Assembly: GCF_009811655.1 (NCBI RefSeq)
Contig: NZ_BGJX01000008.1
Span: forward strand, 83,391-147,390
From: Methylosinus sp. Ce-a6
Lineage (GTDB): Bacteria; Pseudomonadota; Alphaproteobacteria; Rhizobiales; Beijerinckiaceae
Reading direction: 5' to 3'
DNA length: 64,000 nt
In this document: one piece after another, positions 22,559 through 32,131 of the stretch
Numbering within the stretch: position 1 is the first letter of the stretch
Layout of the letters: every line of letters begins with the position of its first letter
Notes under the pieces: model-generated
The model's input: the letters and a program-made list of their open reading frames with translations, nothing else
Databases searched by the model: none
What the model was told of the DNA's origin: nothing
Program-made: the position numbers and the translations under genes

Positions 22559-24060
22559 GTCAGCGCCGCTATCTCCTCGGCGACCACATCCGTCTCTCGC
22601 GAAGCGTCGATGCGCATCCACCGCAGCGCGCCGAGATCGTAATTGCGCTGCCGCGCCGCGATCTCCTGCGTCGCATCCGACACATCGCCCTTGCGCGCGC
22701 CGACGCGCGAAACGCACAGCGACGCATCGGCCTCGAGCCAAAAGCCGGCGAAGGGAATGCCCGCGCCACGCGCCGCCGCCTCCAGCGCATCGCGCTCGCT
22801 TTCGCGCGCATAGACGGCGTCGACGATGACAGGCCAGCCGAAAGCGGCGACGCGCAGCGCCTCGCTCTGCATCGACTCATAGACCTTTGCGGAAACGGCG
22901 ACAGTGTAAGCCTCCTGCGGCAGAGGCGACGTCGGCGCGACGCCGAAGAGCTTCTTGCGCAGCCGATCGCTGTTGAGCGTGCGCGCGCCGGGCGCCGCGC
23001 CGAGAAGCGGCGCCAGCGCCGCCGCGACGCTCGACTTGCCCGAGCCGCTCAGGCCGCCGATGGCGACGATGCGCGGCGCCGCGGGTCGAAGCAGAGCGCG
23101 AGCGAGATCGAAATAATCGCGCGTCTCTCTGTTCAGCGCCGCATGATCGGCGTCGGCGTCGAGCGCGCGCGCGGCCGCGACATCGGCGCGGATGGCGGCG
23201 CGCAGCGCCATGAAGAAGGGCAGCAGCGGCAAGCCGTCCGCCTCGTCGCGCTGATCGAGATAGCGATTGAGCGCGAAGGCGGCGAGCGCGTCCAGCCCGC
23301 GCCGGCGCAGATCCATGATTAGAAAGGCGAGATCGTAGAGAATGTCGATCGTCGCCAGCGCATCGGAGAATTCGATGCAGTCGAAAGGCGTCGGCTCGCC
23401 GTCGACGAGGCAGATATTGCGCAAGGTGAGATCGCCGTGGCAGCGCCGCACTTTGCCGGCGTCGCGCCGATGATCGATGAGCGCGCCATGCGTCTGCGCC
23501 GCGCTCCGCAGATCGTCGGCGAGCGCGCGCCGCTCCTCTGCGGAAACAACGGCCGATTTGGCGAGCGAGCAGGCTTCGCCGAGATCGAGCAGAGAGGCCA
23601 TGACCGCCGCGCCGCCGCGGCCCGCGACCACTTCCGCGCCATCGTGAAACAGCGCGACGCGCTCGGCGAGCCGCTCGACGAGCGGCGCCGAGAGACGGCC
23701 GGCGACGGCGAGATTGTCGAGGAGATCGTCCTCCTCGAAACGCCGCATCTCGACGACGGCGTCGACGAGCTCCCCCTCGCCGTCGAAGGCAAGCGCGCCG
23801 TCGTCCCCGCGCGTGACGCGTCGCACGGCGAGATAGAGCCGCGGCGCCGTGCGGCGGTTGAGCGCGACTTCGCGCTCGCACATCGCCAGTCGAATCTGTG
23901 GCGTATGGAAATCGAGATAGGGAAAGACGACATCGCGCTTGAGCTTATAGGCGCGCTCCTTCGTCAGCACGACGATCGAGATATGGGTGACGATCGTCTG
24001 CGCGTCCTCGCCCTGCGCCATGAGAAAACGAACGGTCTCGTCCTGCGCGCCGAATGTCAT
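22516..24060 (-). CDS. Fused phosphotransferase-like and P-loop kinase protein
   Basis: The protein has 514 residues and two domains. Residues about 1-320 resemble an aminoglycoside-phosphotransferase/choline-kinase fold (HGDLTLRNICLVDGE with the catalytic Asp/Asn, then FDCIEFSDAL). Residues about 330-500 are a zeta-toxin/gluconate-kinase-like P-loop domain (AIGGLSGSGKSSVAAALAP). This COG2187-COG0645 fusion is common and uncharacterised in proteobacteria. The ATG at 24060 is chosen because the open frame upstream runs through a palindromic repeat. The last residues (TPPPQPSPAARERG) come from another repeat. Confidence 0.82.
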   Translation of the reverse strand: MTFGAQDETVRFLMAQGEDAQTIVTHISIVVLTKERAYKLKRDVVFPYLDFHTPQIRLAMCEREVALNRRTAPRLYLAVRRVTRGDDGALAFDGEGELVDAVVEMRRFEEDDLLDNLAVAGRLSAPLVERLAERVALFHDGAEVVAGRGGAAVMASLLDLGEACSLAKSAVVSAEERRALADDLRSAAQTHGALIDHRRDAGKVRRCHGDLTLRNICLVDGEPTPFDCIEFSDALATIDILYDLAFLIMDLRRRGLDALAAFALNRYLDQRDEADGLPLLPFFMALRAAIRADVAAARALDADADHAALNRETRDYFDLARALLRPAAPRIVAIGGLSGSGKSSVAAALAPLLGAAPGARTLNSDRLRKKLFGVAPTSPLPQEAYTVAVSAKVYESMQSEALRVAAFGWPVIVDAVYARESERDALEAAARGAGIPFAGFWLEADASLCVSRVGARKGDVSDATQEIAARQRNYDLGALRWMRIDASRETDVVAEEIAALTPPPQPSPAARERG

Positions 24061-24097
24061 GGGACAAAGCCCTCCGACGCCACGCAGAACGCGCGCC

Positions 24098-24314
24098 CCT
24101 TCTCCCGCCTGCGGGAGAAGGTGGCCCCGCCATAGGGCGTCCGAAAGGACGCCCGTCGCAAGCGCCGGGCTAATGGCGGGATCGGATGAGGGCCGACGGC
24201 GGAATTCGAATCCTTCATCGCTGGCGCGCATTTCATCGATGTCGCGGGCAATGGCGACGAGCCCTCATCCGACCCGGCTACGCCGGGCCACCTTCTCCCG
24301 CAGGCGGGAGAAGG
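24098..24314. repeat. MITE-like palindromic element, 217 bp
   Basis: Both ends carry the hairpin unit CCTTCTCCCGC...GCGGGAGAAGG (24098-24121 and 24291-24314). Just inside, the flanks mirror each other (AAGGTGGCCCCG on the left, GGGCCACCTTC on the right; GGATGAGGGC and GCCCTCATCC further in). The element is thus a long imperfect palindrome filling the gap between the kinase and mgtA. It has no coding capacity. A related but shorter element lies at 35256-35424. Such RIME/REP-like mosaics are known in Rhizobiales. Confidence 0.8.
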
Positions 24315-24334
24315 AGTCGCGCACGATGATTCCA

Positions 24335-26944
24335 TCACATCCCCCATCTCTTCACGAACCAGCTCTTCACGAGATGCGCGAGCACGCAATAGGCGAGGAG
24401 GAAGGAGAATATCGCCGGCCAATAGAGCGGCGGCAGCGGCGTGAAGCCGAAGACGCCGGCGATCGGCGAAAAGGGCAGCGCCGCGCCGAAGAGACAGACG
24501 ACGAGCGTCGTCAGCATCAGCGCATTGCTCGCCCGACTCTGGATGAAGGGAACCCGCGCCGTGCGGATGACATGGATGATGAGCGTCTGCGTCAGCAGCG
24601 ATTCGACGAACCAGCCGCTCTGAAACAGAGACGGATCGGTCCAGGCGCCGAAGGCGTAGATCATCAGCGCGAAGGTCGCATAATCGAAGATGGAGCTGAT
24701 CGGCCCGACGACAGTCACGAATTTGGCGATATTGTCTATGTCCCAACGGCGCGGCTTCTCGAGATATTCCTTATCCACATTGTCGGTGGGGATCGTCGTC
24801 TGCGAAAAATCATAGAGCAGATTATTGGTGAGCACTTGAATGGGCGTCATCGGCAGGAAGGGCAGAAACATGCTCGCGCCGAGCACGCTGAACATATTGC
24901 CGAAGTTCGAGCTCGCGCCCATCTTGATATATTTGGTGATGTTGGCGAACACTTTGCGGCCCTCGAGCACGCCGTCGCCGAGCACGGCGAGGCTCTTCTC
25001 GAGCAAGATGATATCGGCCGATTCCTTGGCGATGTCGACGGCCGTGTCGACGGAAATGCCGACATCCGCCGCCTTCAGCGCCGGCCCGTCGTTTATGCCG
25101 TCGCCGAGATAGCCGACGACATGGCCCTTGCGATGCAGCGCATCGATGACGCGCGCCTTTTGCGGCGGCGAGAGCTTGGCGAAGACGCTCGCCTCATCGG
25201 CGAGAGCGGACAATTCCTCGTCGCTCATCCGCTCGATCTCCGAGCCGAGCGCGACGCGCCCCACCGAAAGGCCGACGTCCTTGCAGATCTTGCGCGTCAC
25301 TATCTCGTTGTCGCCGGTCAGTATCTTCACCGCGACGCCGGATTTTTCGAGCGCCGCTATGGCCGGCGCGGCGCTCTCCTTGGGCGGATCGAGAAAAGCG
25401 ATATAGCCGAGCAGCGTCAGCGCGCTCTCGTCGGCGACAGAAAAGCTCGCCTGTTCTTGCGGCAGCTCTTTGTAGGCGACCGCGACGACACGGAACCCGT
25501 CGGCGTTCAGCTCCTCCGTCTCGCGCTGCGCCGCCTCGAGATGCGAAGGATCGAGCGCGCCGCAATCCGTCGCGGTCTCGTAGCGCGACGAAATGGCGAA
25601 GAGCTCCTCCACCGCACCCTTGCAGATGAGGAGATGCGGCCCGTCGTCGCGGCGCACCACCACCGAGAGCCGCCGCCGCTCGAAATCGAAGGGAATTTCG
25701 TCGATCTTCTCGAAAGCGTGATCGGGACGCAGCGCGCTCGCCAATTCGTGATGCTCGAGCACGGCGCGATCCAGCAGATTTTTCAACCCCGATTGAAAAT
25801 GGCTGTTGAGAAAAGCGAATTCGAGCACGCGGTCCGAATCCTCGCCGAAAATATCCAGATGCCGCTTCAATATGATGCGGTCCTGCGTCAGCGTGCCGGT
25901 CTTGTCGGTGCAGAGCACATCCATCGCGCCGAAATTCTGGATGGCGTTCAATCGCTTCACGATCACTTTCTTGCGGGCGATGGCGATCGCGCCCTTGGCG
26001 AGATTGACCGTCACGATCATCGGCAGCATTTCGGGCGTGAGGCCCACCGCCACCGAGACGGCGAAGAGCAGCGCCTGCAGCCAGTCTCCCTTGGTCACGC
26101 CATTGATGATGAAGACGGCAGGGGCCATCACCGCCATGAAGCCGATCATCAGCAGCGTGAATCGCGTCACGCCCTTGTCGAAGCTCGTCTCGACGCGCGC
26201 GCCGGCCATTTTGTCGGCGAGCGCGCCGAGAGCGGTGCGCCGCCCCGTCTCCACCACGACGCCGGTGGCGTAGCCGCTCACCACATTGGCGCCCATCAGC
26301 GCGATATTGCGCGCGGCGAATGGATCGCTCGCGGGCTCGGCATGGGCGAATTTCTCCACCGGCATGGATTCGCCGGTCAGCGCCGATTGATTGACGAAAA
26401 GGTCTTTCGCCTCGAGCAGGCGCAGATCGGCGGGGATCATATCGCCGGCGGAAAGGCGCACGATGTCGCCCGGCGCGAGGCGCTCGATCGGCTCCTCGAC
26501 GAAACCGTCCGGCGTATGCGCGCCCGGCCGGCGCACGGAGGCGTGCGTGCGCACCATGGCCTGCAGGCGCGCCGCCGCCTCGTTGGAGCGATGCTCCTGA
26601 AAGAAGGCGAGGCCGACGCTCAGCACGACCATCGCCGCGATGACGACGGATGCGCGCAGATCGCCGAGCGCGTAGGATACGACAGCGAGCGAGAGCAGCA
26701 GAGCGTTCAACGGATTCTTGGCGCGGCCGGCGAGCTCGCGCATGAGGCTCGGACGCCTTTCGCGGGCGATGCGATTGAGCCCGACGCGCCGGAGCCTCAG
26801 CGCCGCGGCGCGCACGGCCAATCCGGACGGCGAGGTTTTCAGGCGCCGGAGCGTCTCCTCGCCTGTTTCCTCCGCCGAGCGCAAGAGCTCGTCGTCGTGA
26901 CCTCTCTCGTGGCGCAGGCGCGGCGGCGAAAATCGCTGGTTCAT
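24335..26944 (-). CDS. mgtA: P3B-type Mg2+-importing ATPase
   Basis: This 869-residue P-type ATPase has the actuator motif ALTGESMPVEK (about 185), the membrane motif LTPEMLPMIVTVNLAKGA that marks MgtA/MgtB, the phosphorylation site CTDKTGTLTQD (about 345), and the hinge GDGINDGPALKAADVGI (about 620). There are ten predicted membrane helices, several in the C-terminal 200 residues. It imports Mg2+ (or Ni2+) into the cytoplasm at ATP cost. The ATG at 26944 is chosen, though its ribosome site is weak and the frame opens at 27076. No Mg2+-sensing leader is evident. Confidence 0.9.
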   Translation of the reverse strand: MNQRFSPPRLRHERGHDDELLRSAEETGEETLRRLKTSPSGLAVRAAALRLRRVGLNRIARERRPSLMRELAGRAKNPLNALLLSLAVVSYALGDLRASVVIAAMVVLSVGLAFFQEHRSNEAAARLQAMVRTHASVRRPGAHTPDGFVEEPIERLAPGDIVRLSAGDMIPADLRLLEAKDLFVNQSALTGESMPVEKFAHAEPASDPFAARNIALMGANVVSGYATGVVVETGRRTALGALADKMAGARVETSFDKGVTRFTLLMIGFMAVMAPAVFIINGVTKGDWLQALLFAVSVAVGLTPEMLPMIVTVNLAKGAIAIARKKVIVKRLNAIQNFGAMDVLCTDKTGTLTQDRIILKRHLDIFGEDSDRVLEFAFLNSHFQSGLKNLLDRAVLEHHELASALRPDHAFEKIDEIPFDFERRRLSVVVRRDDGPHLLICKGAVEELFAISSRYETATDCGALDPSHLEAAQRETEELNADGFRVVAVAYKELPQEQASFSVADESALTLLGYIAFLDPPKESAAPAIAALEKSGVAVKILTGDNEIVTRKICKDVGLSVGRVALGSEIERMSDEELSALADEASVFAKLSPPQKARVIDALHRKGHVVGYLGDGINDGPALKAADVGISVDTAVDIAKESADIILLEKSLAVLGDGVLEGRKVFANITKYIKMGASSNFGNMFSVLGASMFLPFLPMTPIQVLTNNLLYDFSQTTIPTDNVDKEYLEKPRRWDIDNIAKFVTVVGPISSIFDYATFALMIYAFGAWTDPSLFQSGWFVESLLTQTLIIHVIRTARVPFIQSRASNALMLTTLVVCLFGAALPFSPIAGVFGFTPLPPLYWPAIFSFLLAYCVLAHLVKSWFVKRWGM

Positions 26945-27147
26945 CTCTTGCTGAATCCCGATTCGGGCGAGGAGCGAAAGGATCGAAGCTGTTTCATCAT
27001 GGTCCGGCAAGAGGGCGCGATGTCGCTTCGCTATCAAGCTCAGGTCACGCTTTGTTAACGATGAAGAGGCTAGCAAATTCGCAAGGCGCCGTCCTCATGT
27101 CGCGCGCGTCGCGCCCGAAGGCGCGCGATCTTCTGGATCGTTCCGAT

Positions 27148-28428
27148 ATGGGACAAGCGATGACCGAGGCCGCGGCGGCGGCGGCGCAGCCGAGATGGAC
27201 CCTGAACTATCCGCGGCTGCTCGGCGCGCTGTTCTGGATCACCTCCTTTTCCGGCTCGGTGGTGTTCATCGAGCCCTCTCCTTACGACCTCCTGATCCTG
27301 CTCACGCTCATCGTCTGGGGGCTCGGCGGCGTGCGCATTCATCGCGCGGTGCTGCCGGGCGTCGCTTTCCTCGCGCTGTGGACGCTCGGCGGCTACCTCT
27401 CGCTCATTCCCTATTGGAACGAGCCGGACCCGGTCGAGTTCATGACGCATACGCTGTTCATCTCGACGACGGGCGCCTTCTATATGCTGTTCTTCTCGGA
27501 GAACACGTCGAGGCGCTTCGATCTGTGCATGAGCGGCTATGCGGCGAGCTGCATTCTGGCGGCGGTCATAGCGGTCGGCTCCTGGGCGGGGCTGTTCGGC
27601 AATCACGCCGCCATGACGCTGGACGGGCGCGCCATGGCGCCCTTCAAGGACCCCAATGTGCTGGGCTCCTATATGGTGCCGGGCGTGCTTTTTTTCGTGC
27701 AGCGCCTGCTGCTCGGCCGCTGGCGATTCTGGCCCGTCACGCTCATCGGCCTCGCGCTCTGCGGCGCGGCGCTCTTCACCTCCTTCTCGCGCGGCTCCTG
27801 GGGCGCGGCGGTGGTGTCGATCGCGCTGATGACGATCATGTCGGTCGTCACGGCGGACTCCCGCAAGATGCGGCTGCGCATCGGCGCCATGGCGCTCGCC
27901 GTCGCCGGCGTCGTCGCGGTCGGCATAGGCGTCGCGCTCACCGATTATTCGGTGCGCGAGTTCTTCTTCAAGCGCGCCTCGGCGACGCAGGACTATGACG
28001 AGGGCCCGACGGGGCGCTTCGGCAATCAGAAGCGCTCGCTGCCCATGCTCGTCGAGCGGCCGAACGGCATGGGCCCGCTGCGATTCCGCCTGACCTTCGG
28101 CCTCGAGCCGCATAATTCCTACATCAACGCCTTCGCCTCCAATGGCTGGCTCGGCGGCTTCGCCTTTCTCGGCCTCGTGCTGACGACCACCTTCGTCGGC
28201 TTCCGCCTGTCGCTCACGCGCTCGCCCTATCTGCGGCAGGGGCAGCTCATCTGGTCGGCGATGTTCGTGTTCTTCCTGCAGGCGCTGCAGATCGACATCG
28301 ACCATTGGCGCTATTTCTTCATCTATCTCGGCGCCGTCTGGGGCCTCGAGGTCGGCCGCGTGAAATGGGCCGAGCGCGCGGCGCGAGACGAAACTCTCGT
28401 CACGGCTCGAAGCGAAGCCCGCCCATGA
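27148..28428 (+). CDS. O-antigen ligase/polymerase-like membrane protein
   Basis: This roughly 426-residue protein has about ten hydrophobic helices and the Wzy_C/O-antigen-ligase layout. There is a long extracytoplasmic loop with TGRFGNQKRS...GMGPLRFRLTFGLEPHNSYINAFASNGWLGG, where the conserved Arg and the PHNSY-like motif (His) are typical of WaaL/Wzy enzymes. SFSRGSWGA lies before it. It likely polymerises or ligates a surface polysaccharide at the periplasmic face of the inner membrane. The start is uncertain (27052, 27097, 27148 or 27160). Its end overlaps the convergent outer-membrane gene by 29 bases. Confidence 0.78.
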   Translation: MGQAMTEAAAAAAQPRWTLNYPRLLGALFWITSFSGSVVFIEPSPYDLLILLTLIVWGLGGVRIHRAVLPGVAFLALWTLGGYLSLIPYWNEPDPVEFMTHTLFISTTGAFYMLFFSENTSRRFDLCMSGYAASCILAAVIAVGSWAGLFGNHAAMTLDGRAMAPFKDPNVLGSYMVPGVLFFVQRLLLGRWRFWPVTLIGLALCGAALFTSFSRGSWGAAVVSIALMTIMSVVTADSRKMRLRIGAMALAVAGVVAVGIGVALTDYSVREFFFKRASATQDYDEGPTGRFGNQKRSLPMLVERPNGMGPLRFRLTFGLEPHNSYINAFASNGWLGGFAFLGLVLTTTFVGFRLSLTRSPYLRQGQLIWSAMFVFFLQALQIDIDHWRYFFIYLGAVWGLEVGRVKWAERAARDETLVTARSEARP

Positions 28429-30073
28429 TGACATTGGCGGTGAAGTTCGAATTCGCCGTGCTGACGAGGCGCTGCCAGAAATAGCTCCCTTTGATGGAGA
28501 GCGAGCGCGTGAGCTTGTATTCGAGCTTCACGCCCGCCGTGCCGATGCGCTCCAGAGTGTCGGCGCCCTGATAATTATTGGTCTGATAGCTGCCGGTCGC
28601 GGTGATGGTGAAATTGCGGAACATCGCATGCGTCGCATCGAAGGTGATGTTGCGCGAGAGAATGCCCGCAGCGCCCTGCAGCGTGGTCTCGGAGAGCGTC
28701 GTTCCGGCGCGCAGCGTGAACGTGGTGAGCGGCGTCGCCGTATAGATGATGGCGGCGTCGATGATCGGCCCGCGCAGGCGCGGCAGGCGCGGATCGGCAT
28801 AGTCGCGCTGAGCGTAGCCGCCGGAGGCTTCGCCCCTGACGAGATCGGTGATCTTGAAGGTCGTGCCGACACGGCCATAGACGCCCGTGCTGTCGCGCGC
28901 ATAGCCGTAAGGGTCGAGCCAGGAATCGTGGACGCGCTTGTCGACGATCGCCTCCACAAAAGGCTTCATCGAGGGATTGAGCTCGAAGGCGAGGCGGGGA
29001 TTGATCCCGTAGGCATTGTAGCTCGTGCTCATCAGATTGAGCACGGAGCCGTCGTTGTAATAGGCGTTCTGATAGATCCAGCGGTCGAAGGTCGCGCGCA
29101 TCGTCGCGTCGAGGCGCCCGAAGCTCTGGGTGACGCCGGCCGCGGTTCCGAGCGAGACGATGAGCGGCCGATTGACGACGACGACATTGGGCAGTGTGGT
29201 GGCGAGGCCCGGCGCGCCGGGCCGCTGCGTGTCGAGTGTGAAGCGGCCCTCGAATTTCACCTTTGTGTCGCGCGCGACGTCCCATCGATAGAAGACGTCG
29301 CCGGCGCCGTCCGGCCGATCGGCGTTTTGGACGCTGAAATAATCGACATAGCCGAGCCGCAGATTCCCCTGAATCTCGTCGCGCGTCCATTCCGAGCGCA
29401 GCCGCAGGCCCGCGTCGACGCGGAAGAACTGCGAGCCGTGGACGTCCGCTGTCAGGCGGTTGGGGTTGGTGTCATAGCCAAAGGTCGGCTCGGCATAGGG
29501 GTAGAGGCGCAGCGAGCCCACCCCGACGCCCAGCGGCGCATAGGGATTGGCGTCGACGACCGGCTTGGGCTTGGTCGGTATCTGCGCGGGCAGTGCGACA
29601 TTGGGCGGCGGCGGGCGCTCGGGCGGCAGATCCAGCGTCCCGCGGAAGCCGCGCAGGCGCAGCCTCGCCTGGCGCTTGATCTTCTCCTTGGCCTGGTAGG
29701 AGGTCTTATAGGGCTCGAGCGGCGGCAGCGGGTGCGCCGGCGAGAATGGCGGCGGCTTCAGGCGCGGCGGCGGCGGATAGGGTCGCGGCACGCGCGCACG
29801 CACGCGCGGCGGTCCATAATTGGGCGCGCCGGGCGAGACCTCGGGGGCGGCCTGCCGCTCCGGCGCCGGCTGCGTGACGGCGGGCGGCGCGGCCGCGGGG
29901 CCCGGTATGGGCGGCGTCGCCGGCAGATCGCGCAGCGGGGCGATATCGAGCGAGGACGGCGAGAGCGCCTGGCCCTCGGCCGGACGCGAGGGCGCGACCG
30001 CCGCCGGCGCGGCCAGCGACAGAGCGATGAGCGTCGTTGCCGCGGCGCGGCTCTGAGACTTGGCGGAAGCCAC
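28400..30073 (-). CDS. Outer-membrane beta-barrel protein (BBP2-like)
   Basis: This 557-residue protein has a hydrophobic N terminus (TTLIALSLAAPAAVA), a Pro-rich probably disordered region (residues about 45-175, e.g. RPYPPPPRLKPPPF), then a series of amphipathic beta strands from GVGVGSLRLYPYAEPTFGYD to the terminal VIMGGLRFEP. The pattern matches the putative beta-barrel family PF10082. Members occur at exopolysaccharide loci and may help export polymer across the outer membrane. The convergent O-antigen-ligase-like gene fits that idea, but no synthase genes are nearby. The final residue is Pro rather than the usual aromatic. Confidence 0.75.
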   Translation of the reverse strand: MASAKSQSRAAATTLIALSLAAPAAVAPSRPAEGQALSPSSLDIAPLRDLPATPPIPGPAAAPPAVTQPAPERQAAPEVSPGAPNYGPPRVRARVPRPYPPPPRLKPPPFSPAHPLPPLEPYKTSYQAKEKIKRQARLRLRGFRGTLDLPPERPPPPNVALPAQIPTKPKPVVDANPYAPLGVGVGSLRLYPYAEPTFGYDTNPNRLTADVHGSQFFRVDAGLRLRSEWTRDEIQGNLRLGYVDYFSVQNADRPDGAGDVFYRWDVARDTKVKFEGRFTLDTQRPGAPGLATTLPNVVVVNRPLIVSLGTAAGVTQSFGRLDATMRATFDRWIYQNAYYNDGSVLNLMSTSYNAYGINPRLAFELNPSMKPFVEAIVDKRVHDSWLDPYGYARDSTGVYGRVGTTFKITDLVRGEASGGYAQRDYADPRLPRLRGPIIDAAIIYTATPLTTFTLRAGTTLSETTLQGAAGILSRNITFDATHAMFRNFTITATGSYQTNNYQGADTLERIGTAGVKLEYKLTRSLSIKGSYFWQRLVSTANSNFTANVIMGGLRFEP

Positions 30074-30172
30074 TCGTTCCCTCGCGCGGACGCCCGTTTC
30101 GAAGCAGGCGCGATGGAGTCGAGCGTTAAGGAGTTATGGTTAACGGATGCTTACCGGCCGAGCCTCAGGCGC

Positions 30173-30463
30173 TCATTCGCCGAGCGCGGCCATATAGAGC
30201 TCGAGAATTTCTTCTTCTTCCGCGCGCTTGTGCTTGTCCTGGCGGCGCAGCGAGACGATCTTGCGCATGATTTTCGGATCGAAGCCGGTGCTCTTGGCCT
30301 CGCCATAGACGTCCTTGATGTCGTCGGCGATGGCGCGCTTCTCCTCCTCGAGCCGCTCGATGCGCTCGATGAAGGAGCGCAAATGGCCGCCATTCACCTC
30401 GCCGGTCGGATCGATCCCGGCGCTGGCCTCCATCTCACGGGCGGCGACCCTGTTGCTGGCCAT
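30173..30463 (-). CDS. gapR: GapR-family nucleoid protein (DUF2312)
   Basis: The protein has 96 residues. The segment [21 protein letters not shown] (split around residues 28-48), followed by [25 protein letters not shown], is the DUF2312 coiled-coil signature. GapR, studied in Caulobacter, clamps overtwisted AT-rich DNA ahead of forks and transcription and stimulates topoisomerases. The ATG at 30463 has GAGGAG eight bases upstream, so longer frames are rejected. The gene is monocistronic here. Confidence 0.95.
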   Translation of the reverse strand: MASNRVAAREMEASAGIDPTGEVNGGHLRSFIERIERLEEEKRAIADDIKDVYGEAKSTGFDPKIMRKIVSLRRQDKHKRAEEEEILELYMAALGE

Positions 30464-30674
30464 GATCTTCTCCTCTGGGGGGCTTCGAGGGCTCTGGAGG
30501 GGCGGCGCGGCGCCCGCTTCCAGGGCGGTGGGGAGCCATGCCAAGCCGCGGCCGGCGCCGTCAAGCGCGGGACGAAATAATCCCCGCTTTCCTTGCGTCC
30601 GAGCTTGACGGCCGGCCTTTCGTCCCCGACATCAACCGCGGCCCGCCCGCTGCGGGCGCCGAGAGGATGCGAAA

Positions 30675-31136
30675 ATGTACGACGCCAGCGGCGACGGCCG
30701 CCTTTATCCGGTCTCGCCCGGCCAGCCGCCGCGGGAAGCGCTCGCCGGCGTCCGCACGCGCCGCATCCTCGCCGTCTGCCTCGATTTCGTCGCGGTGGCG
30801 CTTCTGTCGGCGGCGCTATGGTTCGCGCTGCTGGTGCTGAGCTTCGGCCTGTCGGCTCTGCTGCTGCCGCCGCTGTTTCCGCTCGTCGCCTTCTTCTATA
30901 ACGGCCTCACGGTCTCCGGCTGGCGGCGGGCGACGCCGGGGATGCGGGCCATGGACCTCGAGGTCCGCCTCTCCGATGGCGCGCCGGCGCCCTTCCTCAA
31001 CGCGGCCGTCCACGGCGTGCTCTTTTATGTGAGCTGGCTGTTCCCGCCTCTGCTGCTCGCGACCTTCATCACCCCGGACAAGCGCTGCCTGCACGACATT
31101 CTGGCCGACGTCATCGTCCTGCGCCGCGCGGATTGA
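30675..31136 (+). CDS. RDD-family membrane protein
   Basis: The protein has 153 residues. After an N-terminal cytoplasmic stretch, ALAGVRTRRILAVCLDFVAV gives the R-x-x-D motif of RDD proteins. There are about three or four membrane helices and a conserved end, LPHD-like CLHDILADVIVLRR. The role is unknown; some family members act in Na+/H+ exchange or as chaperones of transporters. The gene is followed 120 bases later by bpt on the same strand. Confidence 0.85.
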   Translation: MYDASGDGRLYPVSPGQPPREALAGVRTRRILAVCLDFVAVALLSAALWFALLVLSFGLSALLLPPLFPLVAFFYNGLTVSGWRRATPGMRAMDLEVRLSDGAPAPFLNAAVHGVLFYVSWLFPPLLLATFITPDKRCLHDILADVIVLRRAD

Positions 31137-31256
31137 GATATCGAGTAGAAAAATTCTTGGCGCGCCGCCCGCGTCGATTCTAATATCGCTGTCCGTCCGC
31201 GCTGGAAGGCGTCGGAGCGTGCGGTATATCGAATTCGGCGACAGGACGAGACCAGC

Positions 31257-31988
31257 GTGACGAGAGAGCCCCGCGACGCGCCGCAATTCTATCTCACTTC
31301 GCCCGCGCCCTGCCCCTATCTGCCGGGCCGCGAGGAGCGCAAGGTCTTTACCCATCTCATCGGCCGCCGCGCGCCGGCGCTCAACGACACTCTGACGCAA
31401 TCGGGCTTCCGCCGCTCGCAGACCATCGCCTATCGGCCGGCCTGCGAGACCTGCCGCGCCTGCATCTCGGTGCGCGTGAAGGTGGACGAGTTCGAGCAGT
31501 CCAAGAACCTGCGCCGGGTGGCGCGGCGCAACGCCGACATCTTCGCCGAGGCGCGCCGCCCCCATGCCGTGACCGAGCAATATGCGCTGTTTCGCGCCTA
31601 TGTCGGCGTGCGGCACAATGACGGCGGCATGGCCGACATGAGCATGATCGACTATCAGATGATGGTCGAGGACAGCCATGTCGAGACGCGGCTCGTCGAA
31701 TATCGCGCGCCCGACGTCAATGGCGGGCCGGGCAGGCTCGTCGCCTGCTGCCTGACCGACTATCTCGCCGACGGTCTGTCGATGGTCTATTCCTTCTACG
31801 ATCCGACGATGGACGAGCGCTCGCTCGGCGCCTTCATGATTCTCGATCATGTGGAGCGGGTGCGCCGCGCCTCTTTGCCCCATCTCTATCTCGGCTATTG
31901 GGTCGAAGGCTCGCGCAAGATGGCCTATAAGGCCCGCTTCCTGCCGCAGGAGCGGCTCGGCATGGACGGCTGGAAGCGCGTCGGTTGA
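31257..31988 (+). CDS. bpt: Aspartate/glutamate leucyltransferase (Bpt)
   Basis: The protein has 243 residues. [17 protein letters not shown] near the N terminus, [20 protein letters not shown] (about 52-71) with the conserved cysteines, RRVARRN, and the C-terminal [19 protein letters not shown] are hallmarks of the bacterial Ate1-like transferase. Bpt adds Leu from Leu-tRNA to N-terminal Asp/Glu, marking proteins for ClpS-ClpAP degradation. The start is GTG at 31257, with AGGACGAGACCAGC before it. Confidence 0.93.
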   Translation: MTREPRDAPQFYLTSPAPCPYLPGREERKVFTHLIGRRAPALNDTLTQSGFRRSQTIAYRPACETCRACISVRVKVDEFEQSKNLRRVARRNADIFAEARRPHAVTEQYALFRAYVGVRHNDGGMADMSMIDYQMMVEDSHVETRLVEYRAPDVNGGPGRLVACCLTDYLADGLSMVYSFYDPTMDERSLGAFMILDHVERVRRASLPHLYLGYWVEGSRKMAYKARFLPQERLGMDGWKRVG

Positions 31989-32131
31989 TGTCCGCGCCCT
32001 GCCGCGTTTCCTGAAGGCCAGATGAACGAACCGGCCATGCGCCGTTCAGCTTCGCGGAATTAACCTTTCCTTCGTCATCGGGAATTGCCGGCCCGCGCCG
32101 CGCGCGGCCGACGGAGCGAAGGAGAGCGTCC

